Source: Primula veris
Lineage: Eukaryota > Streptophyta > Magnoliopsida > Ericales > Primulaceae
DNA length: 64,000 nucleotides
Assembly: GCA_963682055.1 (NCBI GenBank)
Contig: OY821742.1
Span: 5,851,816 to 5,915,815, forward strand
Direction: 5' to 3'
The notes below the pieces were generated by a model. It searched no databases. It was given only the letters and a program-made list of their open reading frames with translations, and was not told the origin of the DNA. The first letter of the stretch is position 1. Every line of letters begins with the position of its first letter. Both the position numbers and the translations under genes were made by a program. Below are positions 1-8,651 of the stretch, in pieces.

Positions 1-153
1 TGGAACTAGGGTTTTATAACTTGCTGAAGTTTTTTTGGTTTCTTGGTTTTATTCGTTTGAAATTTGTCTCGTCAATATTGTTTTTTTTCCTTTAAAATTT
101 TGAAAAATAAATGGTCATCTTTCTTGATATGTTTGAATATTATTGCGGTGCAG
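1..153 (+). other. Intron of the JAGGED-like gene, window edge
   Basis: AT-rich, T-rich sequence with no coding potential that I can see. It ends in a plausible acceptor (GTGCAG at 148-153) directly before the zinc-finger exon. The first exon(s) of the gene lie outside the window. Confidence 0.6.
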
Positions 154-1307
154 GGAAAGTGTATAAGTGTAGGTTTTGCTCCCTCAAATTTTACAAGTCT
201 CAAGCCTTAGGTGGACACATGAACCGCCATCGACAAGGCAAGCAATTCTTTTCCATATAAAAAATCTAGAAATAAAGTCAAAAACGACAAATGTTACAAT
301 TAAACAATATGATCCTTAACTTTGGTGTTTCTTTTGAAAAATTATACTAAAACTCAACCAAAGCCGACATACGAAACAACCTATATTATTCATTTTGCTT
401 AAATTCAATTGATTTCCTTATATGTACGACGTTTTTTTTTTTCACCAATGGTGACAGAAAGGGAGAACGAAACATTGAACCGGGCTCGCCAGTTAGTCTT
501 CCACAACGATAGCTTGGCCGCCGTCCAAACATTTCATCATATAGAGTAAGTATCTTCCCACAAATTAAATTTTGTAAACATGTAATCTTTGGGCATAATG
601 TCACGAATTGAGGAATTTCGACAAACTCTATATAGCAGTATATATTTGCATATTTTATCTCTAACTAAAATGGGATCTATAGATTTCATGTCTACCCATA
701 AGAAGACACGCGTGTAAAAAAGCTTAAGAACTCTTCTGCTTTATAGACGCTAAACAATTATGCTTTTATTGTACTTGCAAAAAAGATTTAGCTAAAGAAT
801 TTGCTTTTTTTAAACACTGACCAAGCTAGCCCTGGTATATTGTCTCACTATTTTGTCTTTTGAATCAATTCCATCCCTATATATATTCTCTATCATCAAG
901 TAACTATAAATCCAATTTTGCAACTACTAACAAGCAATTTTCACAATTTGAACAGTGGACAACAAATTCCACATGGAGATCTCTATAATCAGAACCAAAA
1001 CATGGGTGACCCTAACCTCTATAGACCACTTCATCCACCACATCAAATACTCTTCTCAGGCTCCTCAATATCAGTACCACCTTCGCCATATCAAATGTTC
1101 GTAATGCCATCTCGTACTCCTCCTCCTTCTCATCGAGTCGTTTCTTACGGTTCTCAATATCCTCCTCCACCACAAGGCTACTTTGGCAACCACTTTTACT
1201 CTGAAGAATCACGTTATGTTCCTAGACATGTTTTTCCTACGACGAGTGACGGAAATAGGGTGCCTGACATGGTGGCAGCTACCAACGAAAGAACCCGACC
1301 CATTTAA
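154..1307 (+). CDS. JAGGED/NUBBIN-like single C2H2 zinc finger protein, 3' part
   Basis: This is probably a transcription factor of the JAGGED/NUBBIN group, which promotes growth of lateral organs (leaf blade, petals, stamens) in the nucleus. Exon 154-237 encodes one C2H2 finger with two cysteines two residues apart, the plant-specific QALGGH helix, and histidines in HMNRH. Exon 458-545 continues with an RENETLNRARQL stretch and an HNDS segment, the conserved tail after the finger in JAG and NUB. The last exon starts at 935 or 956 (both AGs keep the frame) and stops at 1305-1307. It is rich in Pro, Ser and Tyr and contains GDPNLYRPL, which resembles the JAG C-terminal region. The N-terminal exon, which usually carries an EAR-type repressor motif, is outside the window. 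Only about 180 residues are visible. The first visible intron uses a GC donor. Family assignment is from memory of the Arabidopsis proteins. Confidence 0.8.
238..457 (+). other. GC-AG intron in the JAGGED-like gene
   Basis: The reading frame runs ...Arg-Gln-G| at 237 and resumes |AA-Arg-Glu at 458, which restores the conserved QERE junction of the family. The donor at 238 reads AAG|GCAAG, the consensus of the rare GC donor class, and the acceptor is GTGACAG at 451-457. No nearby GT donor keeps both frame and the conserved residues. Confidence 0.75.
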
Positions 1308-1735
1308 TGATGGCTTGTAATCAAGGAACTTGTATTTCTAATGTAAAATATCGGTTACGAAGTGACAATCGATGATTAGATGGAAGTAGCAAATAGCCAT
1401 TTTGTCTTAATTCTTATAATCAGGCGAGATAGTCTCAGATTAAGTTTTCTATGTAATGTTCTAATTATCATCGCCGCTGAAACTAATTACGATATGCAGT
1501 AGAACACCTCCTAAATGAAGCACCATTATGGTTCTCACTGGATGAGTAGTGCAAGCATTAGTGATCAGCTAACTTAAAAGAATTTAGTACTGTTGTGTAG
1601 TTTGAATACAGTAGTAGAATTTTATCGCGTTTGGGGTTTTCCAGCCTCAAAAATGATAATCACCGATATGTAGGCACTAGGAAGGTGGTGTTTGGCATCG
1701 TTTTACATCTACATATTTGATGAATCTCTGTGGTA
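1308..1735. other. 3' region of the JAGGED-like gene and spacer
   Basis: AT-rich, no ORF of note and no repeat that I recognise. It probably includes the 3' UTR of the zinc-finger gene. The old Copia element starts 433 bp after the stop codon. Confidence 0.5.
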
Positions 1736-1740
1736 TGAAT

Positions 1741-3210
1741 TGTTGGTTTCCGTGTACGAAATAACAATTAATAATAAATAAAGGACTAAACAGTAATTAA
1801 ATAAAACCAGTGTAATCTTTATTAATTTCCAAATGAAATACAATAAACTGATTACAACATGTAGGTACTGAATCGTAAATAAAGCAAACGTTATCAGATT
1901 ATTATTAATTAATAATCTGATGTACTGATTTGCAATTAAAAGAAACTGTCGGACTGGAAAGTAAAACTTAACAGCCGGACTGTTCTGTTATGAATTGAAA
2001 ATACAGGACTGAATTGAAACTATTCTAATTACAGAATTAAATTACAGAAATGTAATTACAACAATAAAACAGAACTTTAAACTAATTACAGAATAGTACA
2101 AACAGAATATAAAAGCTACAGCTAAGGACAGAATATTAAAAAACTGAAATTTAAATAATGAATTGGGAAAAACAGAATGTAAAAGACAGAATTTAAGTGC
2201 GGGAAATAAACGGACAGAATGTAAAAAAAATAAACGGACGAGGCTACTGTTAACAGTATGCCCTTAACCGATATTCGCCCAACCACCTTAAGGTTTCTGG
2301 TTGCGTTGGCGCTTCGATCCCAAGGTACAACGTCTCTCGAAAGACTCACCGGAAACTGGCGACGAGTCTAAGTCGAGCTTTTAGTGGGTGGTTCTCTCTA
2401 GTTCTAAGATGCTATGAATAAAAATATATGCTGGCTTTTAGAGAGAAGATAGACTGATTTGAATGTATGAAATGTGAAGGGATGGCTGCCTCTTTATAGA
2501 GGATTCTGAAACCGCAGAATTAAATGTGGTCATTAACTTCTGGGAGTTACATCCCCAGAATCCGCCTCCAATCACTACTGGAGTTTCAAACCTTTTGGAA
2601 CTCTAGGGACTGCTCTTGCAAATATGCAAAAGTCCCTTTTCAGATTTAGTACAAGACCCAAGACCCAAGACCCAAGACCCGAGACATTCCCCAAATCCCA
2701 AATCCCAAATCCCAAATCCCAAATCCCGCATCCCGCGGCCCGCGTCCCGCGTCCCGCGTCCCGCGTCCCGTGTCCCGTGACCCGAGTCCCGAGTCCCGAG
2801 ACCCGAGCGAGCGCACGCGTGTGTGGTACACACTAACCCACTCATGGGTATGCGGACTTTATTAGTTTACCAACTACATGGGATGGACTTGTCTATATAG
2901 AGTAAAAAACAACCTTGTTTTTCCAATGTGGGATAACCCTTATGGTTTATTCCCACTCTCTACTCCACTTTCCAAATTTCGGTTTTTCCCTCTTTCGAGT
3001 ACCAACATTCGAGTCCAATTATCATTCACACCATTCCTACGAATAGGTCATGCGATATACCGTTGCGAAGCTCGTCGCACGAGCTACTCAAACGCATAGA
3101 GTATGGCCTCAGAAAAACTGAGGAGTCGCATTAAAAATTGACTCAAAGTTGGTCCCTGACCACTTTGGAAAAACATGTTTAAACTACATGTTTTCCTAAT
3201 TTTTCCAACA
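1741..3210 (-). repeat. 3' LTR of the old Copia element (1470 bp)
   Basis: Matches 13277-14551 end to end apart from point changes. It contains a 7-bp minisatellite (about 2650-2810) that is much longer than in the other copy, and about 105 bp (about 2495-2610) that are missing or rearranged in the right copy. It ends TTTTCCAACA at 3210. Confidence 0.93.
2650..2812. repeat. 7-bp variant minisatellite inside the LTR
   Basis: About 22 tandem units of seven bases starting with CCC, in homogeneous runs: CCCAAGA, then CCCAAAT, then CCCGCGT, then CCCGAGT. Seven bases is not a multiple of three, so every frame reads as a 7-residue periodic peptide; those ORFs are artefacts. The right LTR has only about nine to ten units (about 14075-14150). 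Confidence 0.9.
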
Positions 3211-3220
3211 ATCCCCCACA
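3211..3220 (-). other. Polypurine tract of the old Copia element
   Basis: On the minus strand this reads ATGTGGGGGAT directly before the 3' LTR, the expected place and composition for the plus-strand primer site. Confidence 0.75.
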
Positions 3221-3653
3221 TGAATGCAATTGGCTCGAAAGCCCATGTCCTAAATGCAAATCAAGAGAACCGCAAAAGTTCACTGGCTAAGGTCAGGTAG
3301 CGCGCGCCTTGAACCTGCCGTAGCGGAGTACCACCCAGAATACTGCTATTAGGTAGCTGTAAAGCTTTGAACCATCAAGCTTTGTGTATCCCAGAATGGC
3401 ACCCGCACAGTGCCCTCTCTACCCACGTACTAGGCCCTTTAGTTGTTGTCCATATTTGGCCTGGACTGCCTTGGCAACTTCAACTCAGTGCTCTAGTGAA
3501 TTAGCCCAAGCTCATCACATGGTACCGGCCTTACACACTAGTTATAGGTGTTCCAAGTCGAAAGTGTCCTGACTCACTTTACTCGACCGTCGAGTTACTT
3601 GGATCATTAAGAGCCTCAAGCTCACCCTTACAATGGTACAGGTCTATCACCCT
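3221..3653 (-). other. 3' untranslated part of the old Copia element, split by the nested insertion
   Basis: Lies between the polypurine tract and the nested element. The rest of the same segment continues at 8547-8651. No coding sequence is seen. Its last five bases (3649-3653, ACCCT) are the left copy of the target duplication made by the nested element. Confidence 0.7.
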
Positions 3654-4914
3654 TGTTGGCCCGGTGCGGCTAAACCTTAGAGGGGGGGGGGGGGGGGGGG
3701 TGAATAAGGTTTATGGCGATTTTCGCCTAATTAAAAATTCTAAACAACTAACACCCAACTTATGCAAATTCTAAACTTAAGCGTTTAATATACTTTAATG
3801 AAATGCTAGAAATCCTAAACGCAAGCAAGAATATAAGCAATAATAAAGTTGCGGAAAGTAAAAGTTTAGGGAAAGAAGAAGACACCAAGATTTATAGAGG
3901 TTCGGCAAACGGCCTACGTCCTCTCCTCGGTACTACCGAGTAATTCACTATAATTCTTCTTTCGGATTTTACAAACCCTATCGAGCTCAATCGACCGATT
4001 GGCTCACCCTCTACCCGGGGTTCCTACTCTTGATACAAGTGCAAGAGAACACGACTATGAGTCAACGACTCCCCCTCAATTTATGAGTGCCCGAATGAAA
4101 AACCTAGAGCTTTTAAGCTTCACTTGCTTACAAAGCCTCTACCCGTTCACTCGCTCACAATTGAGTTTATAAAACACTCGTTACAATTTTATCGAAAATT
4201 GAAACAACACCCACAATCGATTGCTTCTAAAATAAGCTAATATGTGGTTTCGATGATGTTTGATCTTTGTTGGAGCTTGTATCTCTTTATCTTCAATTTC
4301 TCTCTTTTCGAAGTATTTCACCAAAATGGTGATTTTGGGTTTTTGTATATGAGAGAGGTTGAAGGATTGATTGTTGTTGTCATTGGTGTCTTTGGAAAGT
4401 GAATTGGGTTGGTTTTTATAATCACCAAAGACTGTTTTTCTGTATATGACCGTTGGAAGTGGTTGAGGCTTTTTTCAGAGGTTTTAAGCTGTTTTCCAGA
4501 AAAAGCTGAAAAGCTGTTTTCGAAAACTGCAGAAAACGATCGGTCGTTTTCTACAGTCGATCGGTCGTTTTACAGAAAACGATCGGTCGTTTTCTGAAAA
4601 CGATCGGTCGTTTTTATACTGGACTCACTGGAAGAAATTGGACCAAAAACGATCGGTCGTTTTTGTCCAGTCGATCGGTCGACTGTAATCCTGGTCCCGT
4701 AAATCTTCGAATGCTCATAACTCCTTCGTTTTAGCTCCGATTTTGGTTCCGCTTGAACCTATGGTTTCGTTATCGAATGCTCTATCATTTAAAGACCTGA
4801 AATATACGTTTTCTATTTTTGGACAAGACAAGAGTTATATCATCGAAATCGTAAAATCATTAAACGCATAATCAAAGTAATAATCAAAATCATTATTGAA
4901 CTCTATGTTCAACA
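3654..4914 (-). repeat. 3' LTR of the nested gag-only element
   Basis: Starts TGTTGG, ends TTCAACA. It contains a run of 19 G at 3682-3700 (U5 side on the minus strand) and six CGATCGGTCG motifs at 4532-4686 (U3 side). It is almost identical to 7287-8546. Confidence 0.95.
4532..4686. promoter_or_regulatory. Array of six CGATCGGTCG motifs in U3 (3' LTR copy)
   Basis: Six CGATCGGTCG cores, most flanked by AAAA on the left and TTTT on the right so that each can form a short hairpin; two are flanked by CAGT instead. The spacer between motifs four and five contains CTGGAAGAAAT. The same core and a similar spacer recur in the Mutator-like element at 35454-35788. A regulatory role is inference from position. 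Confidence 0.7.
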
Positions 4915-4928
4915 ATCTCCCCCATTTT
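4915..4928 (-). other. Polypurine tract of the nested element
   Basis: The minus strand reads AAAATGGGGGAGAT directly next to the 3' LTR. Confidence 0.8.
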
Positions 4929-5451
4929 GATTATGACAAACTAATGATGATTTTACAAGATACAAGAAAAATATCTCCTCCATTTTAACAAAACGCATAT
5001 ACACCAAATATATCATTTTTCTCCCCCTTTGGCATTATCAAAATGCAATCAAAAAATATGGGGTTATGTGAAGGGTTTTTAAAGAAAAACCAAAACATGA
5101 AAAATGTTATTATTAAGCATATACCCACCTAATCACATATATGTAGACATAAAAGAGTAGAGTATACCGAATATGTGATGGTGAGTCCGCTTGCTAATGG
5201 CATTTGCATTGAGCGTTGCCGATTCCAAATAGGTGGTACCATTTGTTGGTATGCCTTCCACCTTTGTCGATCAACGGCACTTCATCCTTGATGGTGGAGT
5301 CGATCTTCTTTATTTCCACGGCTTTTGTCGGCGTTGCCAACCATTTGTTGATTTTCTCCTTTTGGATGGAGATACCAACAACACAAGTTTTTGTCTTTGG
5401 TCCCCAATTTCTTTTGGGTTTAACATTGTTAGTGGCTCGGGTCTTTACTAC
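4929..5451 (-). other. 3' internal region of the nested element; open frame after the gag stop
   Basis: After the gag stop codon (TGA at 5452-5454) the same minus-strand frame stays open for about 85 codons, to a stop near 5194. It contains a Trp-Gly-Pro-Lys segment that recalls the linker after gag in related Copia elements. No protease DTGA-type motif is seen. The remainder to the polypurine tract is A/T-rich without coding potential. Confidence 0.55.
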
Positions 5452-7224
5452 TCATTTCAAATCGCTTCTACTAACATGAAAGCGATTTGGGCATTTAGAA
5501 GAATTATGCTCACTTCTACTACAATGTATACAATGCATAGACTTTTTCGTAAAACGAGAACTATGCGACTTTTTGTAGGAAGTTTTAGAAGTATGATGAG
5601 CGGTTTTGGTTTGAAAACCTAAACCTCTTCTATTATTACAAGAGTTCGGCAAAACTCTTGAAGTACTCCCTTGTGTAAAAACAACCTTTTGTATGGGCGA
5701 AATAGGAGTTGTAGACAAGCTAGGAGATTTGACAAAGCGGGTTGTGCTTGAGCCAATAGAGTTGGAATCGAAACCCACACCGCTTTTGTCATTAACATCT
5801 TTTTGACAACTCAAAATTTCGTCCAACACGGTTTTCCCTTTGGAAAACGTTGAGATTGTTAACTCGAGTTTTTCGACCGCAATGACAAGCTCATCGTTTT
5901 TATTTTTCAAAGAGTCATTTTCGGTTTTTAAAAACTCGTTTTTATCTTTTAAGTCTTCCTTTTTGTCATCTATATCATGTAAAGAGAATGACGATGTCGG
6001 AATAGACTCATTTTCAATTTTATCTCTTTTCAAGGATCTTATTTCTTCATTGAGGGAAGAATTTATCCTTTTAAGAGAGTCGACCTTTTCAACAAGCTTA
6101 GGAAATTTTTTGGAATAAATATCGCACATATGAAGTAATTCATCATAAGATAGATCATTTACCTCATCTGCTTCACTTTCGCTTGAGTTGTCGCTTTCGC
6201 TTGAAGACGATTTGTTAGGCTCATTTTTGTCTTCCATGGCCATATAGCAACCAAGGTGAGCGACTTCATCTTGGTCGGAGCTATCGCTAGAGCTTGAAGC
6301 GGATATCTTCTTCTTTCCTTTGCTCTTGCGATTCTTAAGGCAATCTCTCGCCATGTGTCCTTCCTTGCCACATGTATAGCAAACAAAATCGTTAGAATAA
6401 ATTGAATTATTTGACGATTTACCTTTATGTTTGCGTTGGTCCTTTAGCTTTAGGATTTCCTTGACGATTCGAATGATTTGCATTGAATTTTCGTCGTCAT
6501 TGGATAGCTCATCGCTTTCGTCACAAGTTGTTCCTTTGAAAGCTATCTCCCTCTTTTTCGAGATTGGCTTGTGACTATTGAGGGTGATCTCGTGTGTAAT
6601 GAGCGAACCCGTCAATGCATCAAGAGAGTATGTGTTCATGTCGTGCGCCTCTTGAATTGCGGTGACCTTTGGTTCCCATTCCTTCGGCAAGCTCCGAATC
6701 ACCTTCGAAACCATTTCCTTACAAGACAAAGACTTACCAAGAAATGTTAATCCATTAATAATAGTAGTAAATCTAGCAAGCATGTCGGAAATAGTTTCAC
6801 CCTCGCTCATTTTAAAAAGTTCGTAGTCATGAACTAAAAGTTGGAGTTTGCAATCCTTAACTTGGTTAGTTCCCTCGTGCATAACTACTAACTTATCCCA
6901 CATAGCCTTAGCGGTTTTACAAGCGGAAATTTTGTTGTACTCGTTAGGAGAAACGGCACAAACAATAGCGTACATCGCTTTGGCGTTGGTAGAGTAGGCT
7001 TCTAGTTGAGCATTATCTAGGTCCTCTACGAGGATTTGGTTCTCGCTATTCTCGGATGTAGGTGCGGAATATCCTACTTTTATGGTCATCCAAAGTCTAA
7101 CGTTATAGCTTTGTAAAAACATGCTCATCCTATCCTTCCAATATGAAAAATTTATTCCATCAAAATATGGAGGTGTATTGGGTGATGAAGCCATGCCGGA
7201 TGCGAAATTAAGTATATTAGCCAT
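5452..7224 (-). CDS. Gag protein of the nested element (590 aa)
   Basis: Copia-type nucleocapsid precursor that would package element RNA into virus-like particles in the cytoplasm. The ATG at 7222-7224 lies 62 bp downstream of the 5' LTR. Residues 1 to about 230 match the plant Copia gag domain, with PYFDGINFSYWKDRM near the start and an AMWDKL segment. A CCHC knuckle follows (CYTCGKEGHMARDC, about residue 282), then an acidic Ser/Asp stretch and a long Lys/Glu/Asn-rich, probably coiled-coil region. A second CCHC knuckle lies near the C-terminus (CX2CX4HX4C, CIHCSRSEHNSSKC). The frame is intact, which fits the near-identical LTRs. It ends where protease would normally follow. Confidence 0.9.
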   Translation of the reverse strand: MANILNFASGMASSPNTPPYFDGINFSYWKDRMSMFLQSYNVRLWMTIKVGYSAPTSENSENQILVEDLDNAQLEAYSTNAKAMYAIVCAVSPNEYNKISACKTAKAMWDKLVVMHEGTNQVKDCKLQLLVHDYELFKMSEGETISDMLARFTTIINGLTFLGKSLSCKEMVSKVIRSLPKEWEPKVTAIQEAHDMNTYSLDALTGSLITHEITLNSHKPISKKREIAFKGTTCDESDELSNDDENSMQIIRIVKEILKLKDQRKHKGKSSNNSIYSNDFVCYTCGKEGHMARDCLKNRKSKGKKKISASSSSDSSDQDEVAHLGCYMAMEDKNEPNKSSSSESDNSSESEADEVNDLSYDELLHMCDIYSKKFPKLVEKVDSLKRINSSLNEEIRSLKRDKIENESIPTSSFSLHDIDDKKEDLKDKNEFLKTENDSLKNKNDELVIAVEKLELTISTFSKGKTVLDEILSCQKDVNDKSGVGFDSNSIGSSTTRFVKSPSLSTTPISPIQKVVFTQGSTSRVLPNSCNNRRGLGFQTKTAHHTSKTSYKKSHSSRFTKKSMHCIHCSRSEHNSSKCPNRFHVSRSDLK

Positions 7225-7271
7225 CGGGATCTTAACTCTTAAATCGTTAGATTTCTATAATCAAGAGCCTC

Positions 7272-7284
7272 GGCTCTGATACCA
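7272..7284 (-). other. Primer-binding site, initiator tRNA-Met
   Basis: On the minus strand this is TGGTATCAGAGCC, the usual 13-nt plant tRNA-iMet primer site, beginning two bases inside the 5' LTR border at 7287. Confidence 0.95.
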
Positions 7285-8044
7285 ATTGTTGGCCCGGTGC
7301 GGCTAAACCTTAGAGGGGGGGGGGGGGGGGGGTGAATAAGGTTTATGGCGATTTTTGCCTAATTAAAAATTCTAAACAACTAACACCCAACTTATGCAAA
7401 TTCTAAACTTAAGCGTTTAATATACTTTAATGAAATGCTAGAAATCCTAAACGCAAGCAAGAATATAAGCAATAATAAAATTGCGGAAAGTAAAAGTTTA
7501 GGGAAAGAAGAAGACACCAAGATTTATAGAGGTTCGGCAAACGGCCTACGTCCTCTCCTCGGTACTACCGAGTAATTCACTATAATTCTTCTTTCGGATT
7601 TTACAAACCCTATCGAGCTCAATCGACCGATTGGCTCACCCTCTACCCGGGGTTCCTACTCTTGATACAAGTGCAAGAGAACACGACTATGAGTCAACGA
7701 CTCCCCCTCAATTTATGAGTGCCCGAATGAAAAACCTAGAGCTTTTAAGCTTCACTTGCTTACAAAGCCTCTACCCGTTCACTCGCTCACAATTGAGTTT
7801 ATAAAACACTCGTTACAATTTTATCGAAAATTGAAACAACACCCACAATCGATTGCTTCTAAAATAAGCTAATATGTGGTTTCGATGATGTTTGATCTTT
7901 GTTGGAGCTTGTATCTCTTTATCTTCAATTTCTCTCTTTTCGAAGTATTTCACCAAAATGGTGATTTTGGGTTTTTGTATATGAGAGAGGTTGAAGGATT
8001 GATTGTTGTTGTCATTGGTGTCTTTGGAAAGTGAATTGGGTTGG

Positions 8045-8053
8045 TTTTTATAA
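8045..8053 (-). promoter_or_regulatory. Putative TATA box of the nested element's 5' LTR
   Basis: The minus strand reads TTATAAAAA about 500 bp into the LTR, the usual place for the U3/R border. No start-site data are available. Confidence 0.45.
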
Positions 8054-8163
8054 TCACCAAAGACTGTTTTTCTGTATATGACCGTTGGAAGTGGTTGAGG
8101 CTTTTTTCAGAGGTTTTAAGCTGTTTTCCAGAAAAAGCTGAAAAGCTGTTTTCGAAAACTGCA

Positions 8164-8318
8164 GAAAACGATCGGTCGTTTTCTACAGTCGATCGGTCGT
8201 TTTACAGAAAACGATCGGTCGTTTTCTGAAAACGATCGGTCGTTTTTATACTGGACTCACTGGAAGAAATTGGACCAAAAACGATCGGTCGTTTTTGTCC
8301 AGTCGATCGGTCGACTGT
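8164..8318. promoter_or_regulatory. Array of six CGATCGGTCG motifs in U3 of the 5' LTR
   Basis: Same six-motif array as at 4532-4686, here in the LTR that would drive transcription. It lies 110-265 bp upstream of the TATA-like box, an enhancer-like position. Confidence 0.7.
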
Positions 8319-8651
8319 AATCCTGGTCCCGTAAATCTTCGAATGCTCATAACTCCTTCGTTTTAGCTCCGATTTTGATTCCGCTTGAACCTATGGTTTC
8401 GTTATCGAATGCTCTATCATTTAAAGACCTGAAATATACGTTTTCTATTTTTGGACAAGACAAGAGTTATATCATCGAAATCGTAAAATCATTAAACGCA
8501 TAATCAAAGTAATAATCAAAATCATTATTGAACTCTATGTTCAACAACCCTGTCATCGCGGAGATGGGCTGGGAACTCCAGGTTCCCGAGTGCTTTGTTC
8601 GGTTGCCCCCACGGTTCAGTTTCCCTTTGAACCTATCAGGAAAGATTCCGT

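Larger units (their letters stand above)
3654..8546 (-). mobile_element. Nested gag-only LTR retrotransposon (TR-GAG type)
   Basis: LTRs of 1261 bp (3654-4914) and 1260 bp (7287-8546), both bounded by TGTTGG...CAACA, enclose only about 2.4 kb. ACCCT flanks both ends (3649-3653 and 8547-8551), a perfect 5-bp target duplication inside the older Copia element. A 13-nt primer-binding site matching initiator tRNA-Met lies at 7272-7284 and a polypurine tract at 4915-4928, so the element reads on the minus strand. The only gene is a gag; no protease, integrase or reverse transcriptase sequence is visible. This is the layout described for TR-GAG elements, which must borrow enzymes from an autonomous relative. 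By eye the LTRs differ by three transitions and one base in a G-run, so the insertion is very recent. Confidence 0.93.
7287..8546 (-). repeat. 5' LTR of the nested gag-only element
   Basis: Near-identical partner of 3654-4914, with a run of 18 G at 7315-7332. On the minus strand a TATA-like TTATAAAAA lies at 8045-8053, about 110 bp downstream of the CGATCGGTCG array (8164-8318). The array therefore sits in U3 upstream of the likely promoter. Confidence 0.93.

Noticed and set aside
2603..2845. Overlapping periodic ORFs on both strands (Arg/Gly/Asp- or Pro/Ser-rich)
   Set aside because: They are translations of the 7-bp minisatellite; the unit is not a multiple of three, so every frame is open. 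No start context and no conservation expected.
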